Below are positions 42,455-51,434 of a stretch of DNA of 64,000 nucleotides, one piece after another. Below the pieces are notes generated by a model. It made no database searches. It was not told the origin of the DNA and saw only the letters and a list, made by a program, of their open reading frames with translations. Location of the stretch: contig JBFMBL010000002.1 of the NCBI GenBank assembly GCA_040755195.1, forward strand, positions 31,747 through 95,746, written 5' to 3'. The translations under genes were made by a program, and so were the position numbers. This DNA comes from SURF-55 sp040755195 (GTDB lineage: Bacteria; Bacillota; Desulfotomaculia; Desulfotomaculales; Ammonificaceae). The stretch's first letter is position 1, and every line of letters begins with the position of its first letter.

Positions 42455-43513
42455 TTGCGTTTCCACTTCATCCGCCTGAGGCGATACTTTTACGTACTTT
42501 CCCTGTTAGTTATTATCCCGGGCATAGTTTCTCTTTTTACCCAGGGTTTAAATAAGGGCATAGACTTCACCAACGGCAGCCTCCTGGATCTCAAGTTCAA
42601 CCGTGCCGTGGAAACCCAGGCGGTACGCCGGGTCATGGCCGATTTCGGCCTGGAAAAGAGCGTCATCCAGAAAAGCGGCGCCGAGACTTTTCTTATCCGT
42701 ACCAGACCGCTCAGCGAAAACGAAAGCGGCAGGCTGGTTGACTCTCTCGGAAAACAGCTCGGCGGGGTTACGGTATTGCGGAACGAAACGGTTGGGCCGA
42801 TAATCAGCCAGGAACTAACCACTAAGGCCATCCTGGCGATGCTGATAGCCTCGTTGCTCATGCTGATATACATCACCATCAGGTTTGAACTCAAACAGGG
42901 CATAGCCGCGGTGGTCGCGCTTCTGCACGACGCCCTGGTGGTACTCGGCGTGTTTTCTCTCTTCCAGATCGAGATCGACAGCGCCTTTGTGGCGGCGGTT
43001 CTGACGATTTTAGGTTATTCGATTAACGATACCATCATCATTTTCGACCGTATCAGAGAAAACATCCGGTTGAAAAAGATCAGCGGTCCGCTCGAAGACG
43101 TTATCAACGTCAGCCTCTGGCAGACGATGGCCCGTTCCATCAATACGATCCTTGCGGTTCTTTTCGTGCTCGTAGCGCTCTATTTCTTAGGAGGCAGCAC
43201 CATAAAGAACTTCACCCTTGCTCTGATTGTCGGAGTAACAAGCGGCGCCTACAGTTCTGTCTGTAACGCCAGCCCGCTGTGGTATGACCTTAAACGGATG
43301 GGGCAAAAACCGGCGCCTGCGGGAGCAAAAGCGCCCGCCAAAACACCGGCCAAGGCCGATTCACCGGTTGAAACCGGTCCCGCAGCCAAGACTTCGGACG
43401 ATACGTCCGCCGGACCGAAAGCGCCTGTTAAACCACCGGCTGCTAAGGCGCCGGCCAGGCCCGCGGCCCGCAAAAAGAGAAGGCCGAAGAGCCAGGCGAA
43501 GCGGCGCGCCTAA
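42455..43513 (+). CDS. secF: Protein translocase subunit SecF with Lys/Pro/Ala-rich tail
   Basis: 352 residues, TTG start after GGAGGTAG. GIDFTNGSLLDLKF, VGPIISQEL, SINDTIIIFDRIRENIR and the SGAYSSVCNASPLWYDL end motif. The C-terminal about 65 residues after the last TM form an unusual low-complexity basic tail (APAKTPAK, KKRRPKSQAKRRA), probably cytoplasmic. Confidence 0.93.
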   Translation: MRFHFIRLRRYFYVLSLLVIIPGIVSLFTQGLNKGIDFTNGSLLDLKFNRAVETQAVRRVMADFGLEKSVIQKSGAETFLIRTRPLSENESGRLVDSLGKQLGGVTVLRNETVGPIISQELTTKAILAMLIASLLMLIYITIRFELKQGIAAVVALLHDALVVLGVFSLFQIEIDSAFVAAVLTILGYSINDTIIIFDRIRENIRLKKISGPLEDVINVSLWQTMARSINTILAVLFVLVALYFLGGSTIKNFTLALIVGVTSGAYSSVCNASPLWYDLKRMGQKPAPAGAKAPAKTPAKADSPVETGPAAKTSDDTSAGPKAPVKPPAAKAPARPAARKKRRPKSQAKRRA

Positions 43514-43528
43514 TAGCGGAGGTATCAG

Positions 43529-43810
43529 GTGGAACGTTCGCAACGAATCATCGTTACCGTTCTGGGGCATGACCGGGTGGGAATCATTGCCGGTGTGGCA
43601 GGGGTTCTGGCCGAGAACAACGTGAACATCCTGGACATCAGCCAGACCATCTTGCAGGAGTTTCTCGTCATGATCATGATAGCCGACATCAGCGGAAGCT
43701 CGGTAGACCTCGGCAGCTTGAAAACACGCCTTGCCGAAAAAGGACGGGAATTAGGCGTCCAGATCGACGCCCAGCACGAAGACGCGTTTGTTTATATGCA
43801 TAGGGTGTAA
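43529..43810 (+). CDS. ACT-domain protein, UPF0237 family
   Basis: 93 residues, GTG start after CGGAGG. ACT fold RIIVTVLGHDRVGIIAGVAGVLAENNVNILDISQTILQEFLVMIMI. Two bp before the UPF0210 gene, its usual partner. Likely ligand-binding regulator; ligand unknown. Confidence 0.88.
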   Translation: MERSQRIIVTVLGHDRVGIIAGVAGVLAENNVNILDISQTILQEFLVMIMIADISGSSVDLGSLKTRLAEKGRELGVQIDAQHEDAFVYMHRV

Positions 43811-43812
43811 AA

Positions 43813-45174
43813 GTGCTTGGTATTCATGAGATTTTAGAAACCATTAAGATGATCCAGGAAGAAAACCTGGACATCCGTACGATCACAATGGGTATAAGTC
43901 TGCGGGATTGCGGCGATGCCGATGCCAAGACCGCCTGTCGTAAGATCCGCGACAAAATCGCCCGGTATGCAGGCCGGTTGGTAACGGTGGGAGAAGAGAT
44001 CGCGCGCGAGTACGGCATACCCATTGTAAACAAACGCATCGCCGTAACGCCCATCGCTTTGGTGGCAGAAAGCGCCGCCACCGGGGATTACGTTTATTTC
44101 GCCCGGACAATGGATGACGCCGCGGCCGCGGTCGGGGTCAATTTCATCGGCGGCTACACCGCTTTGGTACACAAGGGCTTTACAGGGGGCGACCTTAGAC
44201 TGGTTGAATCTATTCCCGCCGCCCTCCAGGAGACGGAGCGGGTTTGTGCTTCGGTTAACGTCGCCACCACCAAAGCCGGGATCAACATGGACGCGGTTGC
44301 GCTGATGGGAAGGATCATTAAGGAAACTGCCGCGCGTACAGCCGATCAAAACGGCATCGGCTGCGCCAAGCTCGTTGTCTTCGCCAACGCCCCGGAGGAC
44401 AACCCCTTTATGGCCGGGGCCTTCCACGGCGCCGGCGAACCCGAATGCGTCATCAACGTCGGGGTAAGCGGCCCCGGCGTTGTAAAGCGCGCGGTGGAAA
44501 GGTTGTCACCGGACGCGGATATGGGGCTTCTAGCGGAAAAGATAAAGAAGATGGCGTTTAAGATAACCCGGATGGGTGAACTTGTCGGCAGGGAAGCAGC
44601 CCGGCGGCTCGGCGTGCCGTTCGGCATCGTAGACCTCTCACTTGCGCCGACGCCGGCGGTCGGCGACAGTGTCGCTGAAATCCTCGAGGCGATGGGACTT
44701 GACCGTTGCGGCGGACCGGGAACCACAGCGGCACTGGCGCTTTTAAACGACGCCGTGAAAAAAGGGGGAGCCATGGCTTCCGCCTACGTCGGCGGCCTGT
44801 CCGGCGCCTTTATCCCGGTGAGCGAGGACGCCGGTATGGTCCGCGCCGTGGAAGCGGGGGCGCTCACCATTGAAAAGCTCGAAGCGATGACCGCGGTTTG
44901 CTCGGTGGGTCTGGATATGATCGTGGTACCGGGCGACACGCCGGCGGAAACCCTCGCCGCAATCATTGCCGACGAAGCGGCGATCGGCGTGGTGAACAAC
45001 AAAACGACCGCCGTGCGAGTCATCCCGGCGCCCGGTAAAAAGCCGGGCGACAGGGTTGAATTCGGGGGTCTTCTCGGCGGAGCGCCGGTCATGCCCGTAA
45101 GCCGCTTTTCACCTGCCGGCTTCGTGCGTCGCGGGGGGCGGATCCCGGCGCCGATCCAGAGCCTGGGAAATTAA
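43813..45174 (+). CDS. UPF0210 / DUF711 family protein
   Basis: 453 residues, GTG start. Conserved PFL-type family: MGISLRDCGDADAKTACRKIRDKI, NMDAVALMGRIIKETA, PFGIVDLSLAPTPAVGDSVAEILEAMG, GLSGAFIPVSEDAGM. Soluble; function not established, always paired with the ACT protein. Confidence 0.88.
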   Translation: MLGIHEILETIKMIQEENLDIRTITMGISLRDCGDADAKTACRKIRDKIARYAGRLVTVGEEIAREYGIPIVNKRIAVTPIALVAESAATGDYVYFARTMDDAAAAVGVNFIGGYTALVHKGFTGGDLRLVESIPAALQETERVCASVNVATTKAGINMDAVALMGRIIKETAARTADQNGIGCAKLVVFANAPEDNPFMAGAFHGAGEPECVINVGVSGPGVVKRAVERLSPDADMGLLAEKIKKMAFKITRMGELVGREAARRLGVPFGIVDLSLAPTPAVGDSVAEILEAMGLDRCGGPGTTAALALLNDAVKKGGAMASAYVGGLSGAFIPVSEDAGMVRAVEAGALTIEKLEAMTAVCSVGLDMIVVPGDTPAETLAAIIADEAAIGVVNNKTTAVRVIPAPGKKPGDRVEFGGLLGGAPVMPVSRFSPAGFVRRGGRIPAPIQSLGN

Positions 45175-45180
45175 CTATCT

Positions 45181-47004
45181 TTATCTCGCCCCGCCGCCAC
45201 CGCCGCCAAAGCCGCCGCCACCGCCCCCCGAAAAACCGCCGCCCATTCCGCCCCCCGACGAGGGCGTATAGTTCGCCGCCGTCAGGACGCTTTGCTGTAA
45301 CGTGGTCGTAGCTGCGGCAAGGCCCGTAAACGGATCCGAGCTTACTCCCGGCACGCTGCTGTAGTGATACCAACCGGAACCGAAGCGATAATCCCCAGAG
45401 GCAACTTCCGGGAAAACCAGGCGCAACTGCTCAAGAACCTCACGGGCTACTCCCAGAGCGGTGGCATATACCAGGTAATGTTCCCAGATTACCAGGGACG
45501 GGATCGCCGCTTTGCTGAGGTTTGAGAAATGGAGCAGGAAACGTTTAAAAGCCCGCCACATCGCCAGGTGCGTGCTCCCTTTCCTGCTGCGCCGCCGCAG
45601 GCGCGTTCCGGCGAGCAAGAGGACGATGCCGGCAGGGATGCAGAAACCAGGGAAAAGCCTTGCTCCGAGAAGGGCGCTCACAATACCTGCAAGAACGACA
45701 AGCACGCCGAGTCCTATCTCTACGAGCCCCGGCCGCCGCGCCTGCTCGTCAAGCAAATTCTCTTTTTCCGCGGCGGTTGCGACGGCGTCCCGCCAGTCTT
45801 CAAAGAACCGGCGAAACCGGTTTGTCGTCCCCTTGGCGTACCTTTCGATTCCCTCGAACGATAACTCCCCGTCCTCCCTTATCCGTTCGGTGATAAACGT
45901 CATCAGGTTCTGCTCGTGGACCTCAAGCCCGCTTCGGTCTTTATCCGTCAGTTCTATCAGGTAATCCACTTCTGCGGATGGTCCAATCAACCCTAAAACC
46001 TTTTTCTTCTCCAGGGCTATTTCAAGGATTTTCAGGTACCCCCGGCGCGCAAGGTCGAGGATTGTTGCCGTAAAACCGTTCGGGGTAGCCTTCCCGAAAT
46101 TCATTAAAAAGGTTACAACCGCCGGCCCGTATTCTCCAGGCAACTCGCGGTAGTAATCGCCTTTGAAATCGGGTTTGAACTCCTTGCCGTACCTGACCTG
46201 CAGCCAGATCGCGGTAACGACGGCGCCAAGGAGCGCCATGATTCCGGCCAGCATCTGGACGGCGGCCGAAGTCCTCTTACGGTTCGCCTCACCCGCCCAT
46301 TGTTCTTCTTCCCGCAAGATGTCGGGCAAAGCCGTCCGTTCCGTGCGCAGGGGGACATCGGGGCATAAACTCGGAGGAAACGTGACCCGCGCTTCCACGA
46401 ATTTATTCGGGGGGAGACCCGCAACGCTCAAGACCACCGAACCGTCGTCCTGTATGCTCACCTTCCCCTGTAAAGGACCGTGCGCCCAGGCCCGAACCTC
46501 TTCCCGCGTGACGGTTTCAGGAAGCCGGACGGTCACCCTGACCCTGTCCGTCCCCCTGTCCCACTCGTCTCCGACAGCCTTCCAGTATAGCTCCGACACA
46601 TCCTTATGGACGCGCACCACATCGATAAAGCGATAGCTGAGGTCGAAGGTTCGTTCCTCGTCCTTTGCTTCATAATTCCACGTTATCTTGGTCCGGGACG
46701 TTTCCTGTGTAACAGAGAAGGTTCCGGGACGCTCGGTCAAATCCTGAACGTACGGTTGACCGGATTCGCTTACGAGTACGTCCGTAATGCCGGCGGTACC
46801 CGCCGTCGGAATCCACTGGTCAAAGGCGTGATACTCTCCGTCAAAACGCACCGTCCGGTGTTCCGTAACCTGGAGCGAACCGTCCTTTAACACCCGGCCC
46901 TCAATCTCCAGGGAGGGAAACGAATACGACCTTGCCCAGGCCGGCGCTCCTGCCAACAAAACAATGAGCAAAGCGAAGAGAACAGGAGGAATGAATCGTT
47001 TCAT
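45181..47004 (-). CDS. DUF2207 membrane protein with Gly-rich tail
   Basis: 607 residues. Signal peptide (1-24), extracytoplasmic DUF2207 domain (SYSFPSLEIEGRVLKDGSLQVTEHRTVRFDGEYHAFDQWIP), TM near 240, cytoplasmic part, two TMs near 430-470, and a C-terminal run of Gly, Ser and Ala (GGGMGGGFSGGGGGGFGG). Downstream partner of LemA, as usual. Function unknown. Confidence 0.88.
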   Translation of the reverse strand: MKRFIPPVLFALLIVLLAGAPAWARSYSFPSLEIEGRVLKDGSLQVTEHRTVRFDGEYHAFDQWIPTAGTAGITDVLVSESGQPYVQDLTERPGTFSVTQETSRTKITWNYEAKDEERTFDLSYRFIDVVRVHKDVSELYWKAVGDEWDRGTDRVRVTVRLPETVTREEVRAWAHGPLQGKVSIQDDGSVVLSVAGLPPNKFVEARVTFPPSLCPDVPLRTERTALPDILREEEQWAGEANRKRTSAAVQMLAGIMALLGAVVTAIWLQVRYGKEFKPDFKGDYYRELPGEYGPAVVTFLMNFGKATPNGFTATILDLARRGYLKILEIALEKKKVLGLIGPSAEVDYLIELTDKDRSGLEVHEQNLMTFITERIREDGELSFEGIERYAKGTTNRFRRFFEDWRDAVATAAEKENLLDEQARRPGLVEIGLGVLVVLAGIVSALLGARLFPGFCIPAGIVLLLAGTRLRRRSRKGSTHLAMWRAFKRFLLHFSNLSKAAIPSLVIWEHYLVYATALGVAREVLEQLRLVFPEVASGDYRFGSGWYHYSSVPGVSSDPFTGLAAATTTLQQSVLTAANYTPSSGGGMGGGFSGGGGGGFGGGGGGAR

Positions 47005-47006
47005 AT

Positions 47007-47549
47007 TCAGAAACGAACCTTTACCGGCTCTCGCGCCTCCGCTCCGCCGGCTTCGAAATACGGCTCGGGCTTGAAACCAAACGGTCCGGCGATCAGATTT
47101 ACGGGAAACAACTGGATCCTTGTGTTATAGTTCATTACCGTATCGTTGTAAAACTGGCGGCTGAACGCTATCTTACTCTCGGTCTGAGAGAGCTCCTGTT
47201 GAAGCGCGAGAAAGTTTTCGTTTGCCCGCAGCTGCGGGTAATTCTCGGCAACGGCGAAGAGGCTGCGCAGCGCACCGGTCAGCAGGTTCTCCGCTTCCGC
47301 TTTTTCCGCAACCCCCTGCGCGGAGGTGGCCTTTGCCCGTGCCTCGGTCACCTGCCGGAAGACCTCTTTTTCGTGTGCCGCGTACCCCTTGACGGTTTCC
47401 ACAAGATTGGGAATCAGGTCGTACCTGCGCCTCAGCTGGACATCGACCTGTGCCCAGGAGTTCTTCACGCGCTGCCTCAGAATTACGAGACTGTTGTACA
47501 GAATTACTGCCAGTAGCAGAACCAGGATTGCGACCGCCAGAAAAATCAC
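47007..47549 (-). CDS. lemA: LemA family protein
   Basis: 180 residues. N-terminal TM then the LemA helical bundle (YNSLVILRQRVKNSWAQVDVQLRRRYDLIPNLVETVKGYAAHEKEVF, YNTRIQLFPVNLIAGPFGFKPEPYFE). Two bp before the DUF2207 gene. Confidence 0.93.
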   Translation of the reverse strand: MIFLAVAILVLLLAVILYNSLVILRQRVKNSWAQVDVQLRRRYDLIPNLVETVKGYAAHEKEVFRQVTEARAKATSAQGVAEKAEAENLLTGALRSLFAVAENYPQLRANENFLALQQELSQTESKIAFSRQFYNDTVMNYNTRIQLFPVNLIAGPFGFKPEPYFEAGGAEAREPVKVRF

Positions 47550-47597
47550 CGGGTGTGCGCCCCCTCCCTGTTTTCAAAACCCGCTGTCCTGAAAAAC

Positions 47598-48029
47598 GTT
47601 CTACGTTCTAAGTTCTACGTTCTAAGTTAGGAACGAAAGCCGGTTCTGATGCGTAACACAGGCTCTACTGCCACATGGATTTTCATTCTCAGAAATCTAA
47701 GGCAGGTCTACATAGTTACGAGTTACGAGTCAAGTCCTCAGTCGAAAGTCCCGAGTCCTAAGTCCGGGATTAGGAACCAGAACGAGAGTTTGACTCAGGA
47801 CTCAGGACTTGATGATCTGCCTCAGTGGTGCCCAGCACTCAACTTGCTGGATGTTAAGCGTGGTATTCTAAGTCACATGCGCAAAGCATTCAACTACCAT
47901 TGAGTGCTGGGTGGTTCCGGCTTGTCATGTCCTGCCCTGTTTCGCCCCGTAACTCTTGACTCGTGACCCGCAACCCGTAACTTAAAATTCGCGACCCGTG
48001 ACTCAAGACTCGTGACTCGCGACCCGTAC
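47598..48029. repeat. Composite heptad-repeat region with a 12-bp inverted repeat
   Basis: Four parts: TTCTACG/TTCTAAG heptads (about 47598-47629); AGTTACG, AGTCAAG and TCCTAAG-type heptads (47714-47762) mirrored by TTGACTC, AGGACTC, AGGACTT (47790-47810); a perfect inverted repeat CCCAGCACTCAA (47831-47842) / TTGAGTGCTGGG (47900-47911); and 11 consecutive heptads of consensus GTGACYC (47949-48025). The last array includes the nfnB stop codon. No gene seen. Confidence 0.75.
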
Positions 48030-49442
48030 CCTGATATACTCGTCTATGGCTACGGCGGCCTTCTTTCCCGCCCCCATAGCCAGAATGACCGTCGCCGATC
48101 CCGTCACGATATCCCCTCCGGCAAAGACCCCCGGGCGGTTTGTTCGCCCCGTAGCCTCGTCCGCAACTATGCCGCCGAACCTTGTGAGTTCCAACCCGCC
48201 GGTGGTTTTGGCTATAAGCGGGTTCGGTGTGGTTCCGATCGCAATAATGACCGTTTCGACATCGATGACGTGCTCGGATCCCTGTTTTACTACAGGCCTT
48301 CTCCTGCCGGACGCGTCGGGCTCACCAAGCTCCATTTCGGCGCACTCCATTCCTTTCACCCATCCGTCATCGCCGCCGAGCACCTGTATGGGGTTGGTGA
48401 GCAGTTTGAATTCGATTCCTTCTTCCCTGGCATGGTGGACCTCTTCTCTCCTCGCCGGCATTTCTTGCTCCGAACGCCTGTAGACTATATACACCTTCTC
48501 TGCGCCCAGCCGCAAAGCCGAGCGGACCGCGTCCATGGCCACGTTTCCGCCGCCGATAACGGCAACCCGCCGTCCGACTTTCACCGGCGTATCGTATTCG
48601 GGGAACCTATAAGCCTTCATCAGGTTTACCCTGGTGAGGAACTCGTTGGCGGACATCACACCGTTAAGGTTTTCACCCGGCAGACGTAAAAACATCGGCA
48701 GCCCCGCACCGGTACCGATGAAAACAGCGTCGTAACCTTGCTCAAACAACTCGTCTATGCTTAAAACCTTGCCGATGACCATATTGGTCTGCACGTCTAC
48801 GCCCAGTTTCTTAACGTTTTCTATCTCCCTTTGAACCACTTCCTTCGGCAGCCTGAATTCGGGGATCCCGTACATGAGAACCCCGCCGGGGGTATGAAAC
48901 GCCTCAAACATGGTCACCCGGTAACCCATTTTGGCCAGGTCCCCGGCACAGGTAATCCCGGACGGGCCCGAACCGATAACGGCCACCCTTCCCTTGTTCA
49001 GGGAACCGGGTCGGGTCTCTTGGCCTCCGTCACCAGCGGGCAAAGAAGCCGCATAATCGGCGACAAACCTCTCCAACCTGCCGATGGCAACCGGTTCACT
49101 CTTCTTGCCCCTCAGACAGAGCTTCTCACACTGGTTTTCCTGAGGGCACACGCGACCGCAAACGGCCGGGAGGCTGTTTGTTTCTGTTATCTTTTTATAG
49201 GCATCGACAAACTTTTCTTCCTCGATCAGCCTTATAAAATCGGGGATCTGAACGTTAACCGGGCATCCCTCGACACAATGGGGCTGCTTGCAGCGCAGGC
49301 AGCGTTTGGCCTCCTCCACCGCCTGTTCGGGGGTATAACCCAGAGCCACCTCGTCGAAATTCCCGGCCCTTACCCGCGGGTCCTGCTCGGGCATCGGCAC
49401 CTTCTTCTTGGACAGGTTGGGCTTGCGTTTGGGCTCAGGCAT
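48003..49442 (-). CDS. nfnB: NfnB, large subunit of NADH-dependent ferredoxin:NADP+ oxidoreductase
   Basis: 479 residues. GltD-like: N-terminal double [4Fe-4S] domain (CLRCKQPHCVEGCPVNVQIP, CGRCPQ-type VCGRVCPQENQCEKLC), two FAD/NAD Rossmann motifs (VIGSGPSGITCAGDLAKMGY, VIGGGNVAMDAVRSALRLG). With NfnA it bifurcates electrons between NADPH, NAD+ and ferredoxin. Overlaps nfnA by 8 bp. Its last codons (ASHES) and stop are encoded by the heptad repeat array. A glutamate synthase small subunit is the alternative, but the NfnA neighbour argues for Nfn. Confidence 0.88.
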   Translation of the reverse strand: MPEPKRKPNLSKKKVPMPEQDPRVRAGNFDEVALGYTPEQAVEEAKRCLRCKQPHCVEGCPVNVQIPDFIRLIEEEKFVDAYKKITETNSLPAVCGRVCPQENQCEKLCLRGKKSEPVAIGRLERFVADYAASLPAGDGGQETRPGSLNKGRVAVIGSGPSGITCAGDLAKMGYRVTMFEAFHTPGGVLMYGIPEFRLPKEVVQREIENVKKLGVDVQTNMVIGKVLSIDELFEQGYDAVFIGTGAGLPMFLRLPGENLNGVMSANEFLTRVNLMKAYRFPEYDTPVKVGRRVAVIGGGNVAMDAVRSALRLGAEKVYIVYRRSEQEMPARREEVHHAREEGIEFKLLTNPIQVLGGDDGWVKGMECAEMELGEPDASGRRRPVVKQGSEHVIDVETVIIAIGTTPNPLIAKTTGGLELTRFGGIVADEATGRTNRPGVFAGGDIVTGSATVILAMGAGKKAAVAIDEYIRVRVASHES

Positions 49443-50286
49443 TATGTTCCCCCCTTTTGCAGCTTTCCCGGAACAAATCCATCGCGACCTTTTCTTCTTC
49501 CTGGTACATCCCGGTTCTCTTTATCACCTGGTCGAAGTCCACCAGGTGGCCGTCGAATTCAGGCCCGTCTACGCAGGCGAACTTGGTCTCCCCGCCGACC
49601 GTAAGCCGGCACCCGCCGCACATTCCCGTGCCGTCGATCATAATGGGGTTCATGCTCACCATGGTCGGTACCCCGTACTGCCGGGTAAGGTTGCTGACAA
49701 CCTTCATCATGATCAAAGGACCGACCGCTATCGCCCGGTCGTACTTATTGCCGTCCTCGATGAGTTTCTTGAGGAGGTCCGTGACAAATCCCTTATGGCC
49801 CCTCGAACCGTCGTCGGTGGCGATGTAAAGATTCTTGCAGTAGGGCTTGATCTCTTCCTCGAGGATAATCAGGCTCTCGTTTCTCGCCCCGATGATCACA
49901 TCCACCCCGGTACCTTTCTTGTGCATCTCCTTCACCTGGGAAAAGACCAGCGCGGTGCCGAGCCCGCCGCCGATCACAACAACTCTTCCCAGATTGTCAA
50001 GGTCCGTGGGTTTTCCAAGAGGGCCGACAAGGTCCCGTATGCAGTCACCCTCCTGGAGCCGGCCCAACATCGTGGTGGTTTTGCCGATCTCTTGAAAGAT
50101 AAGGGTTACGGTCCCCTTTTCCCGGTCATAATCCGATATGGTAAGCGGTATCCTTTCACCGTTCTCGTGTACTCTCAGAATAATAAACTGGCCCGGTTGC
50201 GCCTTTCTCGCGATCAGCGGGTTCTCAACCTCTATCAGGTTGACCGAAGGCGCAAGAGGTGTCTTTCTTACGATTTTATTCAACAC
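49435..50286 (-). CDS. nfnA: NfnA, FAD/[2Fe-2S] subunit
   Basis: 283 residues. FNR-like: flavin motif RIPLTISDYDREKGTVTLIFQ, NAD motif VVVIGGGLGTALVFSQV, and C-terminal [2Fe-2S] ligands DGTGMCGGCRLTVGGETKFAC. Also known as sulfide dehydrogenase beta or HydG-like subunit. About 110 bp after acsE; a small hairpin (CAGCCG/CGGCTG near 50353-50370) lies in the gap. Confidence 0.9.
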   Translation of the reverse strand: MLNKIVRKTPLAPSVNLIEVENPLIARKAQPGQFIILRVHENGERIPLTISDYDREKGTVTLIFQEIGKTTTMLGRLQEGDCIRDLVGPLGKPTDLDNLGRVVVIGGGLGTALVFSQVKEMHKKGTGVDVIIGARNESLIILEEEIKPYCKNLYIATDDGSRGHKGFVTDLLKKLIEDGNKYDRAIAVGPLIMMKVVSNLTRQYGVPTMVSMNPIMIDGTGMCGGCRLTVGGETKFACVDGPEFDGHLVDFDQVIKRTGMYQEEEKVAMDLFRESCKRGEHNA

Positions 50287-50393
50287 ATAACCCCCCCTTC
50301 AAACAGGGCGCGGTGCCCCGACAAAAACAGTCAGTTGATTTCCCTTCACGTCAGCCGCCTTAACGGCTGCCTCTTTTGCAAATCGATGTCAAG

Positions 50394-51188
50394 CTACCGC
50401 TGCCGGAACGTCTTAAGATAGGAATCGCAGTAAATTTCTTTGTTCAGAAGAATATTGGCCGTCGCCGCGGCGTCAACCAACTCGTTCTCTTCCACGTCGG
50501 CGATAGCGGCATCCAGCCCGCACGCCATGCCCATCACCAGAAACGTCCGGTTGAGCAGCGGCCGGTTCGGGCAGCGCTGAGAAATGTTCGAAAGTCCGAC
50601 TACCGTTCGCGGCGACGGGCTGGCCAGGAGCTTCACCTGCCGGATCGTCTCCAGAACCTCGGGACCGTGGTCCTGCGCGACATTTGCCGGCAGCACCAGC
50701 GGGTCGATGTATAGTTCCTCCATCGGGATACCGTAGGCGTCAGCGTTCGCCACTATTTCCATGGCCAGCGCCAGCCGGTCGTTGGCGTCCTTCGGCACTC
50801 CCTTTTCGTTCATCGCCAGGCCGATGATCGCCGCGCCGTATTTTGCGGCCATCGGAAGGTAGATGTCCATCATCCACTGGTCGGCGGTGGTGGAATTGAT
50901 CATTGCCTTGCCCCGGTGGACCTTGAGCCCCGCCTCGATCGCATCCGGGTTGGTTGAATCCAGACAACAGGGAAGGGCGCTGGCCTCGTTCACAACCTTG
51001 ACCAGCCATTCCATGACCGCCGGCTGGTCCTCCGCCGCAACCGTCGGCCCGGTATTGACATCCAGATACCGCGCCCCGTTTTGGGTTTGTAAAACGGCAT
51101 GCCGTTTTATCGGCTCCGGGTCACGGTTTACAATCGCTTCCCTGATATCTTTGAACATGCCGTTGATGCGCTCACCGATAAGCTCCAT
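50394..51188 (-). CDS. acsE: Methyltetrahydrofolate:corrinoid/iron-sulfur protein methyltransferase
   Basis: 264 residues, full length. TIM-barrel pterin-binding family: MELIGERINGMFKD, YLDVNTGP (catalytic/binding Asp-Asn), CLDSTNPDAIEAGL, INSTTA, YIDPLVLP, VGLSNISQRCPNR. Transfers the methyl of CH3-THF to cob(I)amide of the CFeSP (AcsCD). Confidence 0.95.
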   Translation of the reverse strand: MELIGERINGMFKDIREAIVNRDPEPIKRHAVLQTQNGARYLDVNTGPTVAAEDQPAVMEWLVKVVNEASALPCCLDSTNPDAIEAGLKVHRGKAMINSTTADQWMMDIYLPMAAKYGAAIIGLAMNEKGVPKDANDRLALAMEIVANADAYGIPMEELYIDPLVLPANVAQDHGPEVLETIRQVKLLASPSPRTVVGLSNISQRCPNRPLLNRTFLVMGMACGLDAAIADVEENELVDAAATANILLNKEIYCDSYLKTFRQR

Positions 51189-51229
51189 GGACTTACCTCC
51201 TTTAAAAAAGTTCTAAAGTCGTTAAACAG

Positions 51230-51420
51230 TTTGATAGTTCCAAGTGTTTACAGTTAGTGCTGCCCTGATGACCTAACAGGTCCGTTCAACGTGCGTGCTC
51301 AAACGGCTTGAATTCCTGGTCCGTTCAACGTTGAACCGATGAACCCAGAACGTAGAACGGTCCCTAAAGGTCTATCAGTTTAAGGTAGCACGTTGAACGT
51401 TGAACTGACCCTGACGGTCC
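51230..51420. repeat. Heptad arrays between acsD and acsE
   Basis: 7-bp-period units of type GTTGAAC in both orientations: around 51322-51360 (GTTCAAC, GTTGAAC, then GATGAAC, CCAGAAC, GTAGAAC) and 51391-51405 (GTTGAAC twice). Same unit family as the arrays before ku and the ligD polymerase. Confidence 0.6.
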
Positions 51421-51434
51421 ATCATTAGCGCGAA

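Noticed and set aside
48831..50421. Long plus-strand frames opposite nfnA and nfnB
   Set aside because: Antisense shadows of conserved flavoprotein genes.
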